Shown piece after piece: positions 8,317 to 16,269 of a stretch of DNA of 64,000 bases. Where the stretch lies: contig JANQOK010000008.1 of assembly GCA_028289645.1 (NCBI GenBank), forward strand, positions 434,001 to 498,000, given 5' to 3'. The DNA comes from Anderseniella sp. (GTDB lineage: Bacteria > Pseudomonadota > Alphaproteobacteria > Rhizobiales > Aestuariivirgaceae). The translations under genes were made by a program, and so were the position numbers. Under the pieces are notes generated by a model. That model saw only the letters and a list, made by a program, of their open reading frames with translations, did not search any database and had not been told where the DNA came from. Positions within the stretch are counted from its first letter, which is position 1; the number at the start of each line of letters is the position of its first letter.

Positions 8317-8606
8317 GTATGTGTCTCCTGATTGGCGGCGGCGGGGGTAATCAGCGCCTCCTGGATCATCGCCCCTACATAGCGACGGCCTTCGCCAAAT
8401 GCCGAAAGCCGTTCGCTGGCCTCGTGGAATGTCAGTTCGTAATAACCGCAAAAGCGCTTCATGATCACTTCGAGCGCCACTTTCTGCTGATCCTTGTTAG
8501 CCACCCCGGCGCCCAAACTCTTGATCGCCATAACTTCCTTGACCGTCAGGTCCTGCGGCCAGCTGTCACCAAGCGGTTTCGGTGCGGGAGCGGGTTTGCC
8601 AGGCAT
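8313..8606 (-). CDS. Small phage protein between portal and scaffold (97 aa)
   Basis: A 97-residue protein with a Pro/Lys-rich start (MPGKPAPAPKPLGDSW) and a helical body (KDQQKVALEVIMKRFCGYYE). Its ATG shares a base with the portal stop (TAATG) and its TGA overlaps the scaffold GTG. It is therefore embedded in a translationally coupled portal-scaffold unit. Similar small proteins occur at this spot in podoviruses, but I know no defined function. A connector or scaffold accessory role is a guess from position. Confidence 0.6.
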   Translation of the reverse strand: MPGKPAPAPKPLGDSWPQDLTVKEVMAIKSLGAGVANKDQQKVALEVIMKRFCGYYELTFHEASERLSAFGEGRRYVGAMIQEALITPAAANQETHT

Positions 8607-10240
8607 TACACTATCCCCGCCTTGGCTGCCTGCGCGGCCACATCTGCCAGCTGGCCGGCTTGCCTTATAGTGTCCCTGGTTAGGCCAGACTCGGCAACTT
8701 CAGCCTGGGCGGCCACCACTTGCGGATCGTCTTCCTCCCGCATCCATTGCGCCGGTGCGATGGCGATCATGGTATCGCCATATGCCCTGGTGACATCGAA
8801 ACGAGCCGCAACCTTCGGGTCGGCACCGGCTGCTGACTGGGTCAGTTCCATGGCCCGGCCAAAGGTCAGCGCCAGCCCATCGCGGCGGGCATCTTCAATA
8901 GGATTGTCGTAGGTCCAGTCAAAGTCGCGACCGTCGATCTCTTCGGGCCGGTCCTCTTCGCGGCCAAGCCAGCCCATGTTGAGCGCCACATCATAAGTCA
9001 GGTCGAGCACACGGCCGTTGCGTTCCGGCTCCGCCGGCTCGATGATCGGTTGCGTGGCACGCTGGAACTCCTGCCAGCGGCGCTCAACCTCCTGAGCCGT
9101 CATCTCGCCACCGCCCGCCGGCAGGAACAGTTTGTTCAGATACCAGGCGTCACCGAGCTGCTGGCGCATGGCGCCATGCAGGGACACGCCAAGCTCAGGC
9201 ACCTTGCCCAGATTGACCGGCCGGATGGCATCGCCGCTGCGCTCGTCATAATTCTTGTCGACCCAGGTAATACCGCCCGGAAACAGGTTGACCGGCCCCA
9301 GGACCACTTCGGACTGGCCCACCAACGGCGGTTCAACAGCGTTCTCACCCGCCTGCATGATTGACCATGTCATCGACTGCATGGTGCGCGCGTCAGGCGT
9401 CGAGATCACTGAACACGGCGATATGGCATAGGGTGAGCCGGACAGCCGGAACCAGCGGCTCACTGCATAACGCAGTTCGTTGAGTTCTTCTTCAAACAGG
9501 ATATCCCGGGTGTCTTCGCAGATGTAAACAGACACCCAGTCCTTGCGCGCCGACTTGGGCTTGTCGGTCACGTAGTAGGCGTCAATCGGCATCGCCACAT
9601 GCAGGCACCGGACATTGTCACTGGGTGATTTTTTCAACTTGTCGGTTATCTTTTTGGGGATCGTCCAGCCGGCCTTTTTCTTCGCGCACAGATGCGCCAC
9701 CTTCATTTTGAAGCGCCGGTAGACCGTGTCCACTTCACCGTCGACGTCTTCGGCCCAGGCGCAGTCGCGCAGGTGCCAGGTACGGTACAGCATGCCGGAT
9801 CGGTCGGACCGCGGTTCGGCAGACGTGACACAATTGCCGAAAGTGACATACTGGTGGTCCGCCAGGGCCTGGGCGGAAATGAACTGGGATTTGTTGTCAT
9901 ACAAGAGCGCCCGCATGCGCTGGTTGATACGTTCATAGTAAGCGCGGATCATCTGCTGCCGGTTGGCCTCGTTGTCGCGGTCCCTGCCCTTGAACCACTC
10001 GCGGCCCTTTGGTCGCAGCACCGATCCCAGATAGTTGCCGAAATCACGGCGGTACAGGGCTGGAGTCGAGTCATACAGGCTGGACGCAAATCCATCGTCA
10101 TTCCTGCCTGCCGTAAAGTCGGCATGCTCCGGAAAATGCAACTCGGCCACTTCCTGCCAGAAGGAATTGAGTGCCTGCTTTGCTGAGAAGGCAGACGCGG
10201 CCATGGCGCTCAAGCGGCTTGCGCGTTCGGGCAATGCCAT
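8606..10240 (-). CDS. Head-tail connector (portal) protein, T7 gp8-like
   Basis: A 544-residue protein resembling the bacteriophage head-to-tail connecting family. Recognisable parts are an N-terminal helical segment with FWQEVAELHFPEHADF, a mid region YDSTPALYRRDFGNYLGSVLRPKGREWF, and the conserved stretch RTMQSMTWSIMQAGENAVEPPL followed by the PGGITWVDK loop. Twelve copies would form the DNA channel at the capsid vertex and bind terminase during packaging. The start overlaps the stop of the 69-aa gene by one base. Length is normal for the family and no break is seen. Confidence 0.85.
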   Translation of the reverse strand: MALPERASRLSAMAASAFSAKQALNSFWQEVAELHFPEHADFTAGRNDDGFASSLYDSTPALYRRDFGNYLGSVLRPKGREWFKGRDRDNEANRQQMIRAYYERINQRMRALLYDNKSQFISAQALADHQYVTFGNCVTSAEPRSDRSGMLYRTWHLRDCAWAEDVDGEVDTVYRRFKMKVAHLCAKKKAGWTIPKKITDKLKKSPSDNVRCLHVAMPIDAYYVTDKPKSARKDWVSVYICEDTRDILFEEELNELRYAVSRWFRLSGSPYAISPCSVISTPDARTMQSMTWSIMQAGENAVEPPLVGQSEVVLGPVNLFPGGITWVDKNYDERSGDAIRPVNLGKVPELGVSLHGAMRQQLGDAWYLNKLFLPAGGGEMTAQEVERRWQEFQRATQPIIEPAEPERNGRVLDLTYDVALNMGWLGREEDRPEEIDGRDFDWTYDNPIEDARRDGLALTFGRAMELTQSAAGADPKVAARFDVTRAYGDTMIAIAPAQWMREEDDPQVVAAQAEVAESGLTRDTIRQAGQLADVAAQAAKAGIV

Positions 10241-10449
10241 CAGGCGGTTCCACCCAGGTTGGAGCCGGAATAGGCCTGACCGGAATAGATGGTTGCATCA
10301 CGCCCGCCGCGCTTCCTGCGGCGTTCACGCACCCGCTCACGCGCCGCAGCCCTGCTGGCAAACGAATCCGGGTCAGGTAACTTGCTGATGGCAACTTCCG
10401 GTATCTTCGGCTTGAAGATCGAACCGATCGCCTTGATGGCCTTGGACAT
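10240..10449 (-). CDS. Small basic phage protein (69 aa)
   Basis: A 69-residue protein with a strongly basic middle (RAAARERVRERRRKRGG) after a hydrophobic N-terminal stretch (AIKAIGSIFKP). AAGGAG lies about 7 bases before the ATG. Its TGA overlaps the portal ATG, so it heads the portal operon. Small proteins with this layout are common just upstream of portal genes in podoviruses of Rhodobacterales and Hyphomicrobiales. A nucleic-acid-binding role is suggested only by charge. Confidence 0.6.
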   Translation of the reverse strand: MSKAIKAIGSIFKPKIPEVAISKLPDPDSFASRAAARERVRERRRKRGGRDATIYSGQAYSGSNLGGTA

Positions 10450-10467
10450 TGTGGGGCTCCTTTATTG

Positions 10468-10550
10468 TGGTCGAACGGCTTTCTTCGCTTCGCTCAGGCC
10501 GTTCTTCATACTGGTCGAACAGCTTTCTTCGCTTCGCTCAGGCCGTTCTT
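10468..10550. repeat. Tandem 39-bp repeat with internal inverted repeat, copies A1 and A2
   Basis: Two near-identical 39-base units, at 10468-10506 and 10512-10550, repeat with a 44-base period. Each has the form GTCGAAC(G/A)GC...GCCGTTC, so copy A1 folds into a hairpin (GAACGGC/GCCGTTC) around TTCGCTTCGCT. A third, diverged copy lies at 13247-13285. The unit reads as a dispersed intergenic element of the kind scattered in alphaproteobacterial genomes. Confidence 0.6.
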
Positions 10551-10584
10551 CGCCCGTGACTGACCGTAGTGATGAACTCCAATC

Positions 10585-10676
10585 CGAAGCACGGAACGTG
10601 CTGAGGCAAGCGCGACTGCGCGCCGCACGAAGTGCGCCCTAGCGGAGCGCAGCCGAAGGCTGCTTGCGCGAGCGGA
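10585..10676. repeat. Dispersed ~92-bp GC-rich repeat, copy A
   Basis: This stretch shares its order and most of its bases with 13447-13538: GTGCTGAGGCAAG, CGCCGCACGAAGTGCGCCC, GCAGCCGA-AGGCTGCT and GCG-GAGCG. Short internal palindromes (GCACGAAGTGC, GCAGCC..GGCTGC) suggest an RNA- or DNA-hairpin element. It follows the 39-bp units in both places, so the two repeats travel together. Confidence 0.6.
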
Positions 10677-10679
10677 ATA

Positions 10680-10885
10680 ATTGAATCTGGTTTCGTCTGC
10701 GACAGAACGTGGAGCGCTGGGGCAAACCCGAATTTCCACAGTTGCGCAAAGTCCTTCGTCATATCGTTTATGCGCAGTGGTTTTGCGGATATTTGTGTAA
10801 GCAGGTCAATGCTTGCAGCGGGCAACGACGGTGGTTTGTTGTTTGATTTACTTGTAACACGTTGAAATAATTTACTAGTTCAACA
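10680..10885 (-). pseudogene. Remnant of a DUF6362-like gene 3' end
   Basis: The minus frame here encodes a short piece including NNKPPSLPAASIDLLTQ. It aligns with NNMTAPLPQADIDAVTQ near the C-terminus of the intact DUF6362-like protein at 13548-14120, and DNA similarity is also evident (both contain GCTTACACAAAT or GGTTACACAAAT at the matching place). Only about 65 codons remain and no start region exists. It has the same neighbour as the intact gene: the dispersed 92-bp repeat follows its 3' side. It is therefore a degenerate duplicate rather than a functional gene. Confidence 0.55.
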
Positions 10886-10907
10886 AGTTCAAACCGCCGA
10901 CCCCCGC

Positions 10908-10927
10908 CCTCAGGCTTGTCCCGAGGG
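10908..10927. repeat. Alphaproteobacterial intergenic palindrome, copy 1
   Basis: CCTCAGGCTTGTCCCGAGG-type element, an imperfect palindrome immediately downstream of the large terminase stop. Near-identical elements are at 13330-13352 and, inverted, at 13371-13395. I recall this motif as very common between genes in Hyphomicrobiales and related groups. Confidence 0.55.
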
Positions 10928-10934
10928 CCCACGA

Positions 10935-12500
10935 CTACCTCCCCCTCCTGGAAGTCACAGCCTTGTGCGGCAGGTCGCGCGACCTGTGTCCAACTGACCG
11001 CCTATTGCCTGATGCCCAGTGTGCCATGACCACGGCATCACCCCTATCCGGCGACCGGCCGATGCGCTTTTTCAGGTCCTGCTTGTCCTCGATCTGGATC
11101 TTCGCACCCGGCACCACCTTGTAGGTGGGTGCGCACAGATCGCTTTTCAGCTCCGCGTCTCGCGGCAGGGCGATCTGGCCGCCATAGTCCGGATCCAGCG
11201 CTTCGCGCAGCGCCCACCAGGCAGCTGCCCTGAGATTCAAAAACCCCAGCGTGCCGGACTTGTCCCGTCCGGGACCTGCGGCGGCCCGGTTGAACTGGGT
11301 CGGCGACAGGCTTTGCCGGAGATGATCATAGGTCGACCCGCCATACCCGCCGCCCATGTCGAGCACCACTTCTGCGCCGTCGCGCAATTGCATGAAAATG
11401 AGCCCTGCCACACTGGGGCCGTCATGGGTATCAACACCCTTGTAGGTCTTGAGCCTGGCAAACCAACCACCATGGCGGGCCGCCAGCACGGTCATGTCGC
11501 TGCCGCCTTGAGCAATGTCGACGCCGAGTGCGGTCATGGCAGACGACGAGCCTGCCTCATGCCAGCGGTCCATGGCAGCTTCAACCCAGCCTTGCGGAAT
11601 CACCTGGAACGGCTCATCGCGCTGGCCGATGGTAAAGTCACCTTCCATCATGGCCTCACGCATGCCCGACGGCAGCGCAGCCAGAATGGAGGCATAGCCG
11701 CTTTCTTCCAGATCCGGATTGTCGGCGAGTTCAGCGGGAATGAAGCTGCGCGACTTGGGCCGCACCGGCTTGCCCTTGCTGTCCAGCAGCAAGTGGCCGT
11801 CTATCTCAACCGGCCCGGGGCCGTCGACCTCGCAGTCCTCGCCGTTGATCGTCGTGAACCAACGCAGTTCGCCGGGCAGTGCCGGATTTGGATGATCCGG
11901 CATCAGCCAGGGCGCCCAGCGCCGGTTGATCCACATGCCTTCAGGCGTCACCGGCGGATTTGAGGCCGCCACCACCCGCACTCGCTGTCCTTTCAGCGTG
12001 GACCGTGCCCAGGCAATAATGAAAGTGTACTGAGCCTCCAGGAAGTTGGCCAGTTCATCAAAACCGATGAAATCCTTTGGCGTGCCCTGATATTTTGCCC
12101 TGTCGTTAAGATGCTGGCAGCCGCCCAGCATGATCAAGCCCGGTTTCGGGTCGCGACGACGCCAGATCCGCTTCTGGCTGTTGTAACCGTCACGGCTGCC
12201 GAGAATCTCCTCCAGGCGCTGCTCAAGGCCGTCGACTTCCTTGTCAAGACGCCTGAGAACCAGGCTCCTGCGATGCGCCGTCAGTGCCAACCCGAGCAGC
12301 AGGTCGGTCTTGCCGCCACCTGCCTCGCCACCGTAGAGCAACTCGTCAGCCTCACAATAATAGGCCTCTGTCTGCGGCCCCGGGTTGGGGATCCAGGCCA
12401 TGTCCGCCGTGCGCTGCATCACCTGGCGGCGAACCAGTTTGACTTCTTCGGGATCGGCCCGCGCGATGCGCGCCAGAAGTTCGTCTAGCAAACCGGTCAT
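10935..12500 (-). CDS. Terminase large subunit
   Basis: A 521-residue DNA-packaging motor. Residues 57-65 form Walker A (GGEAGGGKT) and residues 143-148 Walker B (FIGFDE). A coupling motif occurs at VVAASNPP (about 175-182). The C-terminal RNase H-like nuclease has acidic residues at GVDIAQGGSD (D327), VVLDMGGGYG (D380) and PDRGDAVVMA near residue 485. The enzyme pumps DNA into the procapsid and cuts concatemers. All catalytic motifs are intact, so the gene appears functional. The start overlaps the small-terminase stop by one base (TGATG). Confidence 0.9.
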   Translation of the reverse strand: MTGLLDELLARIARADPEEVKLVRRQVMQRTADMAWIPNPGPQTEAYYCEADELLYGGEAGGGKTDLLLGLALTAHRRSLVLRRLDKEVDGLEQRLEEILGSRDGYNSQKRIWRRRDPKPGLIMLGGCQHLNDRAKYQGTPKDFIGFDELANFLEAQYTFIIAWARSTLKGQRVRVVAASNPPVTPEGMWINRRWAPWLMPDHPNPALPGELRWFTTINGEDCEVDGPGPVEIDGHLLLDSKGKPVRPKSRSFIPAELADNPDLEESGYASILAALPSGMREAMMEGDFTIGQRDEPFQVIPQGWVEAAMDRWHEAGSSSAMTALGVDIAQGGSDMTVLAARHGGWFARLKTYKGVDTHDGPSVAGLIFMQLRDGAEVVLDMGGGYGGSTYDHLRQSLSPTQFNRAAAGPGRDKSGTLGFLNLRAAAWWALREALDPDYGGQIALPRDAELKSDLCAPTYKVVPGAKIQIEDKQDLKKRIGRSPDRGDAVVMAHWASGNRRSVGHRSRDLPHKAVTSRRGR

Positions 12501-12892
12501 CAGCCACCTGTCTCGTCGGTTCTGGCCGCCCTGTCGAGCAGGAAGGCGATCCGGCGGGCCACTTCGCGGTCAGAGACAGCCGCTTCCTTTGATCCGGCGT
12601 CCTCCGGCGTGGCGAAACCAGCATCGCCGGAATCCTTCTCTCCCCATCGGGCAATGGTTTTCATCCAGAAGATCTGCGCACTCACGGTGCCGTCGACAGC
12701 GTTCTGGTACAGGCTGCCGGCGACAGCGGCAGTGGCTATGTCGCTGCCATTGTCCAGTTCATCCGAGAAATGCCGGTATAATGTTGACTTTGAGATACGG
12801 AGATGTTCGGCAATCTTGTCCCGCGCAATGCCGCACACAACCAGCATCATGACCCGGCGCCGGTCAGTCTCGGATGGTTTGAATGCCGGCAT
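12500..12892 (-). CDS. Terminase small subunit-like HTH protein
   Basis: A 130-residue protein with an N-terminal helix-turn-helix, DKIAEHLRISKSTLYRHF at about residues 25-42, followed by helices with TVSAQIFWMKTIARWGEK. This arrangement, a DNA-recognising HTH plus an oligomerisation region, is typical of small terminases, which bind the packaging site and hand DNA to the large subunit. Its stop overlaps the large terminase start. The C-terminal third is charged and probably contacts the large subunit. Confidence 0.75.
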   Translation of the reverse strand: MPAFKPSETDRRRVMMLVVCGIARDKIAEHLRISKSTLYRHFSDELDNGSDIATAAVAGSLYQNAVDGTVSAQIFWMKTIARWGEKDSGDAGFATPEDAGSKEAAVSDREVARRIAFLLDRAARTDETGG

Positions 12893-12936
12893 TAAGGTGG
12901 CCTACGCACCACCGCCCAGTTGACCGGCGCACCGCG

Positions 12937-13224
12937 TCACGAAGGTGTTCCGGCGGTGGCCAACACGATCTCGACACCAGCCCCGGTATCACCCGATGTA
13001 CCGGTGGCAAGGATGCGCCTGACACGCACCGGCTCCCAGCCGTTGTGGCCGGGCAGGAAGGTCAGCGGCACCGCGGTATCATCGCCATCCATCCACACTG
13101 CAAGCACCACAGCGGATGCCGCGGCGGGAACGGTGACACGAACCGCAGATGCCGTCCGCGGCAGATCGGAAATGTCAGATTTGTGGGAAGCGGCCACATA
13201 GGCGTAGCCATCCATGATCATCAT
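12937..13224 (-). CDS. Small phage protein, spike-base-like (95 aa)
   Basis: A 95-residue beta-rich protein. The start at 13224 (MMIMDGYAYV) has AAGGA upstream; the longer frame would translate a dispersed repeat and is rejected. The core VPLTFLPGHNGWEPVRVRR followed by ILATGTS resembles the small beta proteins I know as the spike base protein RCAP_Rcc01079 family from Rhodobacter-type phages. The likeness is moderate. It lies 44 bases before the small terminase, in the same direction. Confidence 0.55.
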   Translation of the reverse strand: MMIMDGYAYVAASHKSDISDLPRTASAVRVTVPAAASAVVLAVWMDGDDTAVPLTFLPGHNGWEPVRVRRILATGTSGDTGAGVEIVLATAGTPS

Positions 13225-13246
13225 CGATGTGTTTCCTTCATTTTTG

Positions 13247-13285
13247 CGGTCGAACAGCTTTCCTCGCTTCGCTCGGGCCGTTCTC
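13247..13285. repeat. 39-bp repeat unit, copy B
   Basis: A diverged single copy of the unit found twice at 10468-10550, again with GTCGAACAGC at one end and GGCCGTTC at the other. It lies directly upstream of the ribosome binding site of the 95-aa gene on the opposite side from the coding region. Confidence 0.55.
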
Positions 13286-13329
13286 TGGCCCAGAACGACT
13301 GTTGATCCCAACAGCATCCCAGTATTGTC

Positions 13330-13395
13330 ACCCTCGGGCTTGTCCCGAGGGTCCACTGCAACGTTGTTTGGATCCTCGGGACAAGCCCGATGATG
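13330..13395. repeat. Pair of inverted intergenic palindromes, copies 2 and 3
   Basis: CCCTCGGGCTTGTCCCGAGGG at 13330-13352 and its near reverse complement TCCTCGGGACAAGCCCGA at 13371-13395 face each other across 18 bases. Each is palindromic by itself, and together they can form a longer stem-loop. Such paired elements often act as transcription attenuators or mRNA stabilisers in related bacteria. The role here is unknown. Confidence 0.55.
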
Positions 13396-13446
13396 ACAAC
13401 TTGAGAGAGTTGTCAGCAGTGCTCAATTTTCGAGGTGAACACTGCC

Positions 13447-13538
13447 CGAAGCGCGCAAGCGCTGAGGCAAGGCCGACTGGCCGCCGCACGAAGTGCGCCC
13501 CCGCGGAACGCAGCCGACAGGCTGCTGGCGTGAGCGAA
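13447..13538. repeat. Dispersed ~92-bp GC-rich repeat, copy B
   Basis: Matches copy A at 10585-10676 in order and most bases. It ends about 10 bases from the 3' end of the DUF6362-like gene. Together with the 39-bp unit it forms the same composite element seen on the other side of the terminase genes. Confidence 0.6.
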
Positions 13539-13547
13539 AAGAATCAC

Positions 13548-14120
13548 CTATTCAGCCGGATCAGGTACAAACATCTGCGGCTTCGTGCCTGGTGCGATCC
13601 ATGATTTTGGCGGACGTGCACGGCTGCCCGTTTTGCCGTTGTTGTGCATGTGATTTGCCGCCATTTGTGTAACCGCGTCAATGTCGGCTTGTGGCAAGGG
13701 AGCCGTCATGTTGTTCAGGCCCGACGCAACCTGTTGCGCGGCTTTGTCTTTTCGGTTGTAGGCGGTCCGCCGATTCCAACCGAGTTTCTTGCAGCTCCTG
13801 GAAAAACGCCAACCATGCGCCTTGTCGCGGCAATAGATTATCAGTGCCTTGCGGTATTTTATATCACTGACATGGGTCATCCAGTCCATGCATTGATACA
13901 TGCGGTCAATCTCGCCCGGACGTGGCGGCGACAGGCGCGGCCGGTCGCGGCCCCGGGTCTCTTCCGAGCCGACCCGGGCCAGTTGGTCCGCCCACTCATC
14001 GCGCACTGCCGGCCACGCCGATGTGAACCCGGCCGGCCGGAGCCTGCCACCCGGCAATCGCCTCATGGTGTCGGCTGCGCGGATCAGTCGGTAAATGACA
14101 ATTTCGGATGTCCAGGTCAT
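13548..14120 (-). CDS. DUF6362-like phage protein
   Basis: A 190-residue protein. The ATG at 14120 (MTWTSEIVIYRLIRAADT) has AAGGACA about 10 bases upstream and is preferred to an in-frame extension. Residues 80-150 hold a helical region ending in a helix-turn-helix-like segment with KKLGWNRRTAYNRKDKAAQQ, which fits the DUF6362 family as I remember it: HTH proteins beside terminase genes in alphaproteobacterial phages. A packaging or late-regulation role is plausible. It is the rightmost gene of the phage block. Its 3' end has a degenerate duplicate near 10,700-10,880. Confidence 0.65.
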   Translation of the reverse strand: MTWTSEIVIYRLIRAADTMRRLPGGRLRPAGFTSAWPAVRDEWADQLARVGSEETRGRDRPRLSPPRPGEIDRMYQCMDWMTHVSDIKYRKALIIYCRDKAHGWRFSRSCKKLGWNRRTAYNRKDKAAQQVASGLNNMTAPLPQADIDAVTQMAANHMHNNGKTGSRARPPKSWIAPGTKPQMFVPDPAE

Positions 14121-14220
14121 GCGCGGGGTGTCCTTTCTTGCAGTGGTTTTCACCACCAGCTTTTTACCCGCGCCACGTTTGCGCCTCCAGATCAGGACGG
14201 CGTGTATACATCTGCAGACT

Positions 14221-14757
14221 TCACTCAATGACAGGATAGGTTTGCTTCAGCGGCACATCAGGTGCCCGTTCCACTTGTTCCAGCATGTTGATAAAGGCGC
14301 TGGCATGGCCGTTCAGCATCCTGCCCATTTGGGAAAACTCTGCCCTGTTACCGCTCTCGCCATCGATCACACGAAAAAAGCCCGAGCCCGAGATGCCGGG
14401 AAACGTGCTGTCGGCAGGATGGTCCGCCTCGATATAGGCGTAGGTGGTCTCAATCTCATGCACCATGACCCCGTACTCGACCACATTGAGATTGTCCTCC
14501 ACGCTCCACCAGTGCACTTTCACCGCATAGACGCCTTCGACGAAATCCAGGAACTCGACGTAAAGCCTCTGCCCTTTTGCGGTAACGATCTGGCCCTGCG
14601 GCCCGACAGACATGCGCTTGTGCGGCTGCTTCGCTTCCCAGACCGTGCCTTTCAGAAATCCAGGTCGCCTAATCTCATCGGCACTCGCCACACCTGCTGC
14701 GCCAACGAAAACTGCCAGGAGGATTACAAACACGTATCGAAGTCCGGCAATCATCAT
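14221..14757 (-). CDS. Secreted protein of unknown function
   Basis: A 178-residue protein with a clear signal peptide (YVFVILLAVFVGAAGVASA) cleaved near residue 26. The start at 14757 (MMIAGLRYVF) is chosen because the longer frame adds a non-signal sequence. The mature part is beta-rich (VYAVKVHWWSVEDNLNVVEYGV) and ends with a helix carrying HASAFINMLEQVERAP. It is probably a periplasmic host protein, the first gene outside the phage block. I do not recognise the family. It lies on the same strand as the phage genes but 100 bases upstream of them. Confidence 0.6.
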   Translation of the reverse strand: MMIAGLRYVFVILLAVFVGAAGVASADEIRRPGFLKGTVWEAKQPHKRMSVGPQGQIVTAKGQRLYVEFLDFVEGVYAVKVHWWSVEDNLNVVEYGVMVHEIETTYAYIEADHPADSTFPGISGSGFFRVIDGESGNRAEFSQMGRMLNGHASAFINMLEQVERAPDVPLKQTYPVIE

Positions 14758-15354
14758 AAACCCACTTATCCCCACACTTGAAATGGACCCCAGGTCACCC
14801 ATCAAGCACTTTGTTGCAGACCGACCTGGCGACATTGTGCTCTTCGATTTCGATGATCGTTACGCACCGCAGCGTCTTGCGATCCTGAATGACAGAACGT
14901 CAACAAAGCAAAAATCAGCACTCTGATCAAGCGCCATTTCTCAGATTGAACAAGCCCGGATCGCAGCACCTTAAGATAGGTCCGTACGTGCCTTACCTCA
15001 GCCTTTCAAATCGCCAAAAAATGGGGCGCGCAATGAAATGATGTCGCTATTCAAGCGTTCGGTTGGCTGGGTTGGCAGCCAGTCGTGAAACCGTCGTGCT
15101 TCTTCATCTTCGATGCCTGGCCTTCGGCAAGCACCAGCACGGCTGTCTCACGCAGATCGGGCCAACCCGGCGCGGCGCACCATTAAACCGGGCGAATTCG
15201 CTGTCACTCATGTTCCGTCGTTGGACGCATGACAACAGCGTTCCTTGGCAGCAACAGATACTTTTTGATCGTGCCGTAAAACACAAGTTCGGCTGCCAGC
15301 AAATTTTCCGGCAGCCGCGTGTGGCTTTTCGATGTTGTGTCCTTACGACTTTGC
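14758..15354. other. 597-bp intergenic region, no recognised gene
   Basis: Several short frames exist on both strands, none with a convincing ribosome binding site plus protein-like composition. The minus-strand segment around 15,060-15,215 has two short, protein-like pieces in different frames separated by a stop, possibly a decayed small gene. No tRNA-like cloverleaf or attachment-site repeat was found, although this is where a prophage end would be looked for. Confidence 0.4.
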
Positions 15355-16245
15355 CTAGCTGTCGTCGGTTACCGCCTTGGGCAGGTCGTCTGCCTGGCCC
15401 CATTCTGACCAGGACCGGTGATAGGTGCGCACCTTCGGGTGGCCAATCAGACGCAAGGCAAAGTAACTGTGTGACGAGGCCAGGCCGTTTTGGCAATGCA
15501 CCACCACGTTGCTGGTTTCGGTCACGCCGTGGGCGGCAAAGTGAGCACGCAATTCAGCGCCGGACTTCATGGTGCCGTCGGCTGCCAGGTTGCCCTTCCA
15601 GGGAATGCTGAGCGCCCATGGAATGTGCCCCTTGTCGAAGGCCGGTTTTGGACGCACGTCGATTACCACCGTTTGTGTGTCCTCCTTGCGTTGCATGATC
15701 CAGTCGGCGCTTGCGTGACGCCGTGGGGCTATTGCCGCCGCATAGTGTGACTTGACCGTGGGTTTTGCGCTGCCCTTTTGCAGGCTGAAACCAGCCCGTT
15801 TCCATGCCGTCAGCCCACCGTCGAGAATACGGACATTTCGCAACCCGTGATACTCCAGAAGCCAGAACATACGCGCGGCATGAAATCCGCTTTTGTCATC
15901 ATACAGCACCACATCGCTGTCAGCGCCGATACCTTGGTTGCCTAGGATCTGCGCGATTGCTGCAACCGGCAACAGCGCGCCCTCGACCGGTGAGTGCGGG
16001 TCCACCACCGCATTGGGGTCCAGTTGATGGGCGCCTGCGATGTGACCGGCTTTGAATTCGTCAGCCGGGCGAACATCCAGGACAATGAGCTTTCCTGCTT
16101 GCTTGCCCAACTCTTCCTGCAGCGCGTCAGCTGAGACAATCAGGTGCGAATTGGCATAATCCGAAGCAGCGGCGGGCACTGCCATCAGGGCGGACAGGCA
16201 CATGGCAACCGCCACGGCCATAACGGACATAGGTTTCCTTAGCAT
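15355..16245 (-). CDS. Periplasmic thiosulfate/3-mercaptopyruvate sulfurtransferase
   Basis: A 296-residue, two-rhodanese-domain protein with a signal peptide (VMAVAVAMCLSALMAVPAAA). The N-terminal inactive domain contains VLDVRPADEFKAGHI and the C-terminal domain contains VIDVRPKPAFDKGHI. The active Cys lies at about residue 251 in VVHCQNGLASS. The enzyme moves sulfane sulfur to an acceptor such as cyanide or a thiol, here in the periplasm. The ATG at 16245 has AGAAAGG upstream. It lies 24 bases after the peroxiredoxin stop, suggesting an operon for sulfur and oxidative chemistry. Confidence 0.85.
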   Translation of the reverse strand: MLRKPMSVMAVAVAMCLSALMAVPAAASDYANSHLIVSADALQEELGKQAGKLIVLDVRPADEFKAGHIAGAHQLDPNAVVDPHSPVEGALLPVAAIAQILGNQGIGADSDVVLYDDKSGFHAARMFWLLEYHGLRNVRILDGGLTAWKRAGFSLQKGSAKPTVKSHYAAAIAPRRHASADWIMQRKEDTQTVVIDVRPKPAFDKGHIPWALSIPWKGNLAADGTMKSGAELRAHFAAHGVTETSNVVVHCQNGLASSHSYFALRLIGHPKVRTYHRSWSEWGQADDLPKAVTDDS

Positions 16246-16269
16246 GAATTCGGCCTTTCTCAGCGACAC

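Noticed and set aside
7797-8912. Plus-strand 371-codon frame across scaffold and portal
   Set aside because: It is antisense to two coupled phage genes, has low-complexity Arg/Pro/Ala composition and no ribosome binding site.
11019-11963. Long plus-strand frame of 314 codons inside the large terminase
   Set aside because: It lies antisense to a well-supported terminase with intact motifs, and its translation lacks domains. GC-rich codon bias makes such antisense frames common.
12937-13356. Long start for the 95-aa gene
   Set aside because: The extra 44 codons translate the intergenic palindrome and repeat (an element, not protein), and the ATG at 13224 has an AAGGA site.
13200-13400. CRISPR-like reading of the short repeats near 10,500 and 13,300
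   Set aside because: Only two or three copies, no regular unique spacers and no cas genes.
14758-15354. tRNA or attachment site at the right edge of the phage block
   Set aside because: Searched by eye for cloverleaf stems and the GGTTCRANYCC arm; none was seen, and no repeat of block ends is available inside the window.
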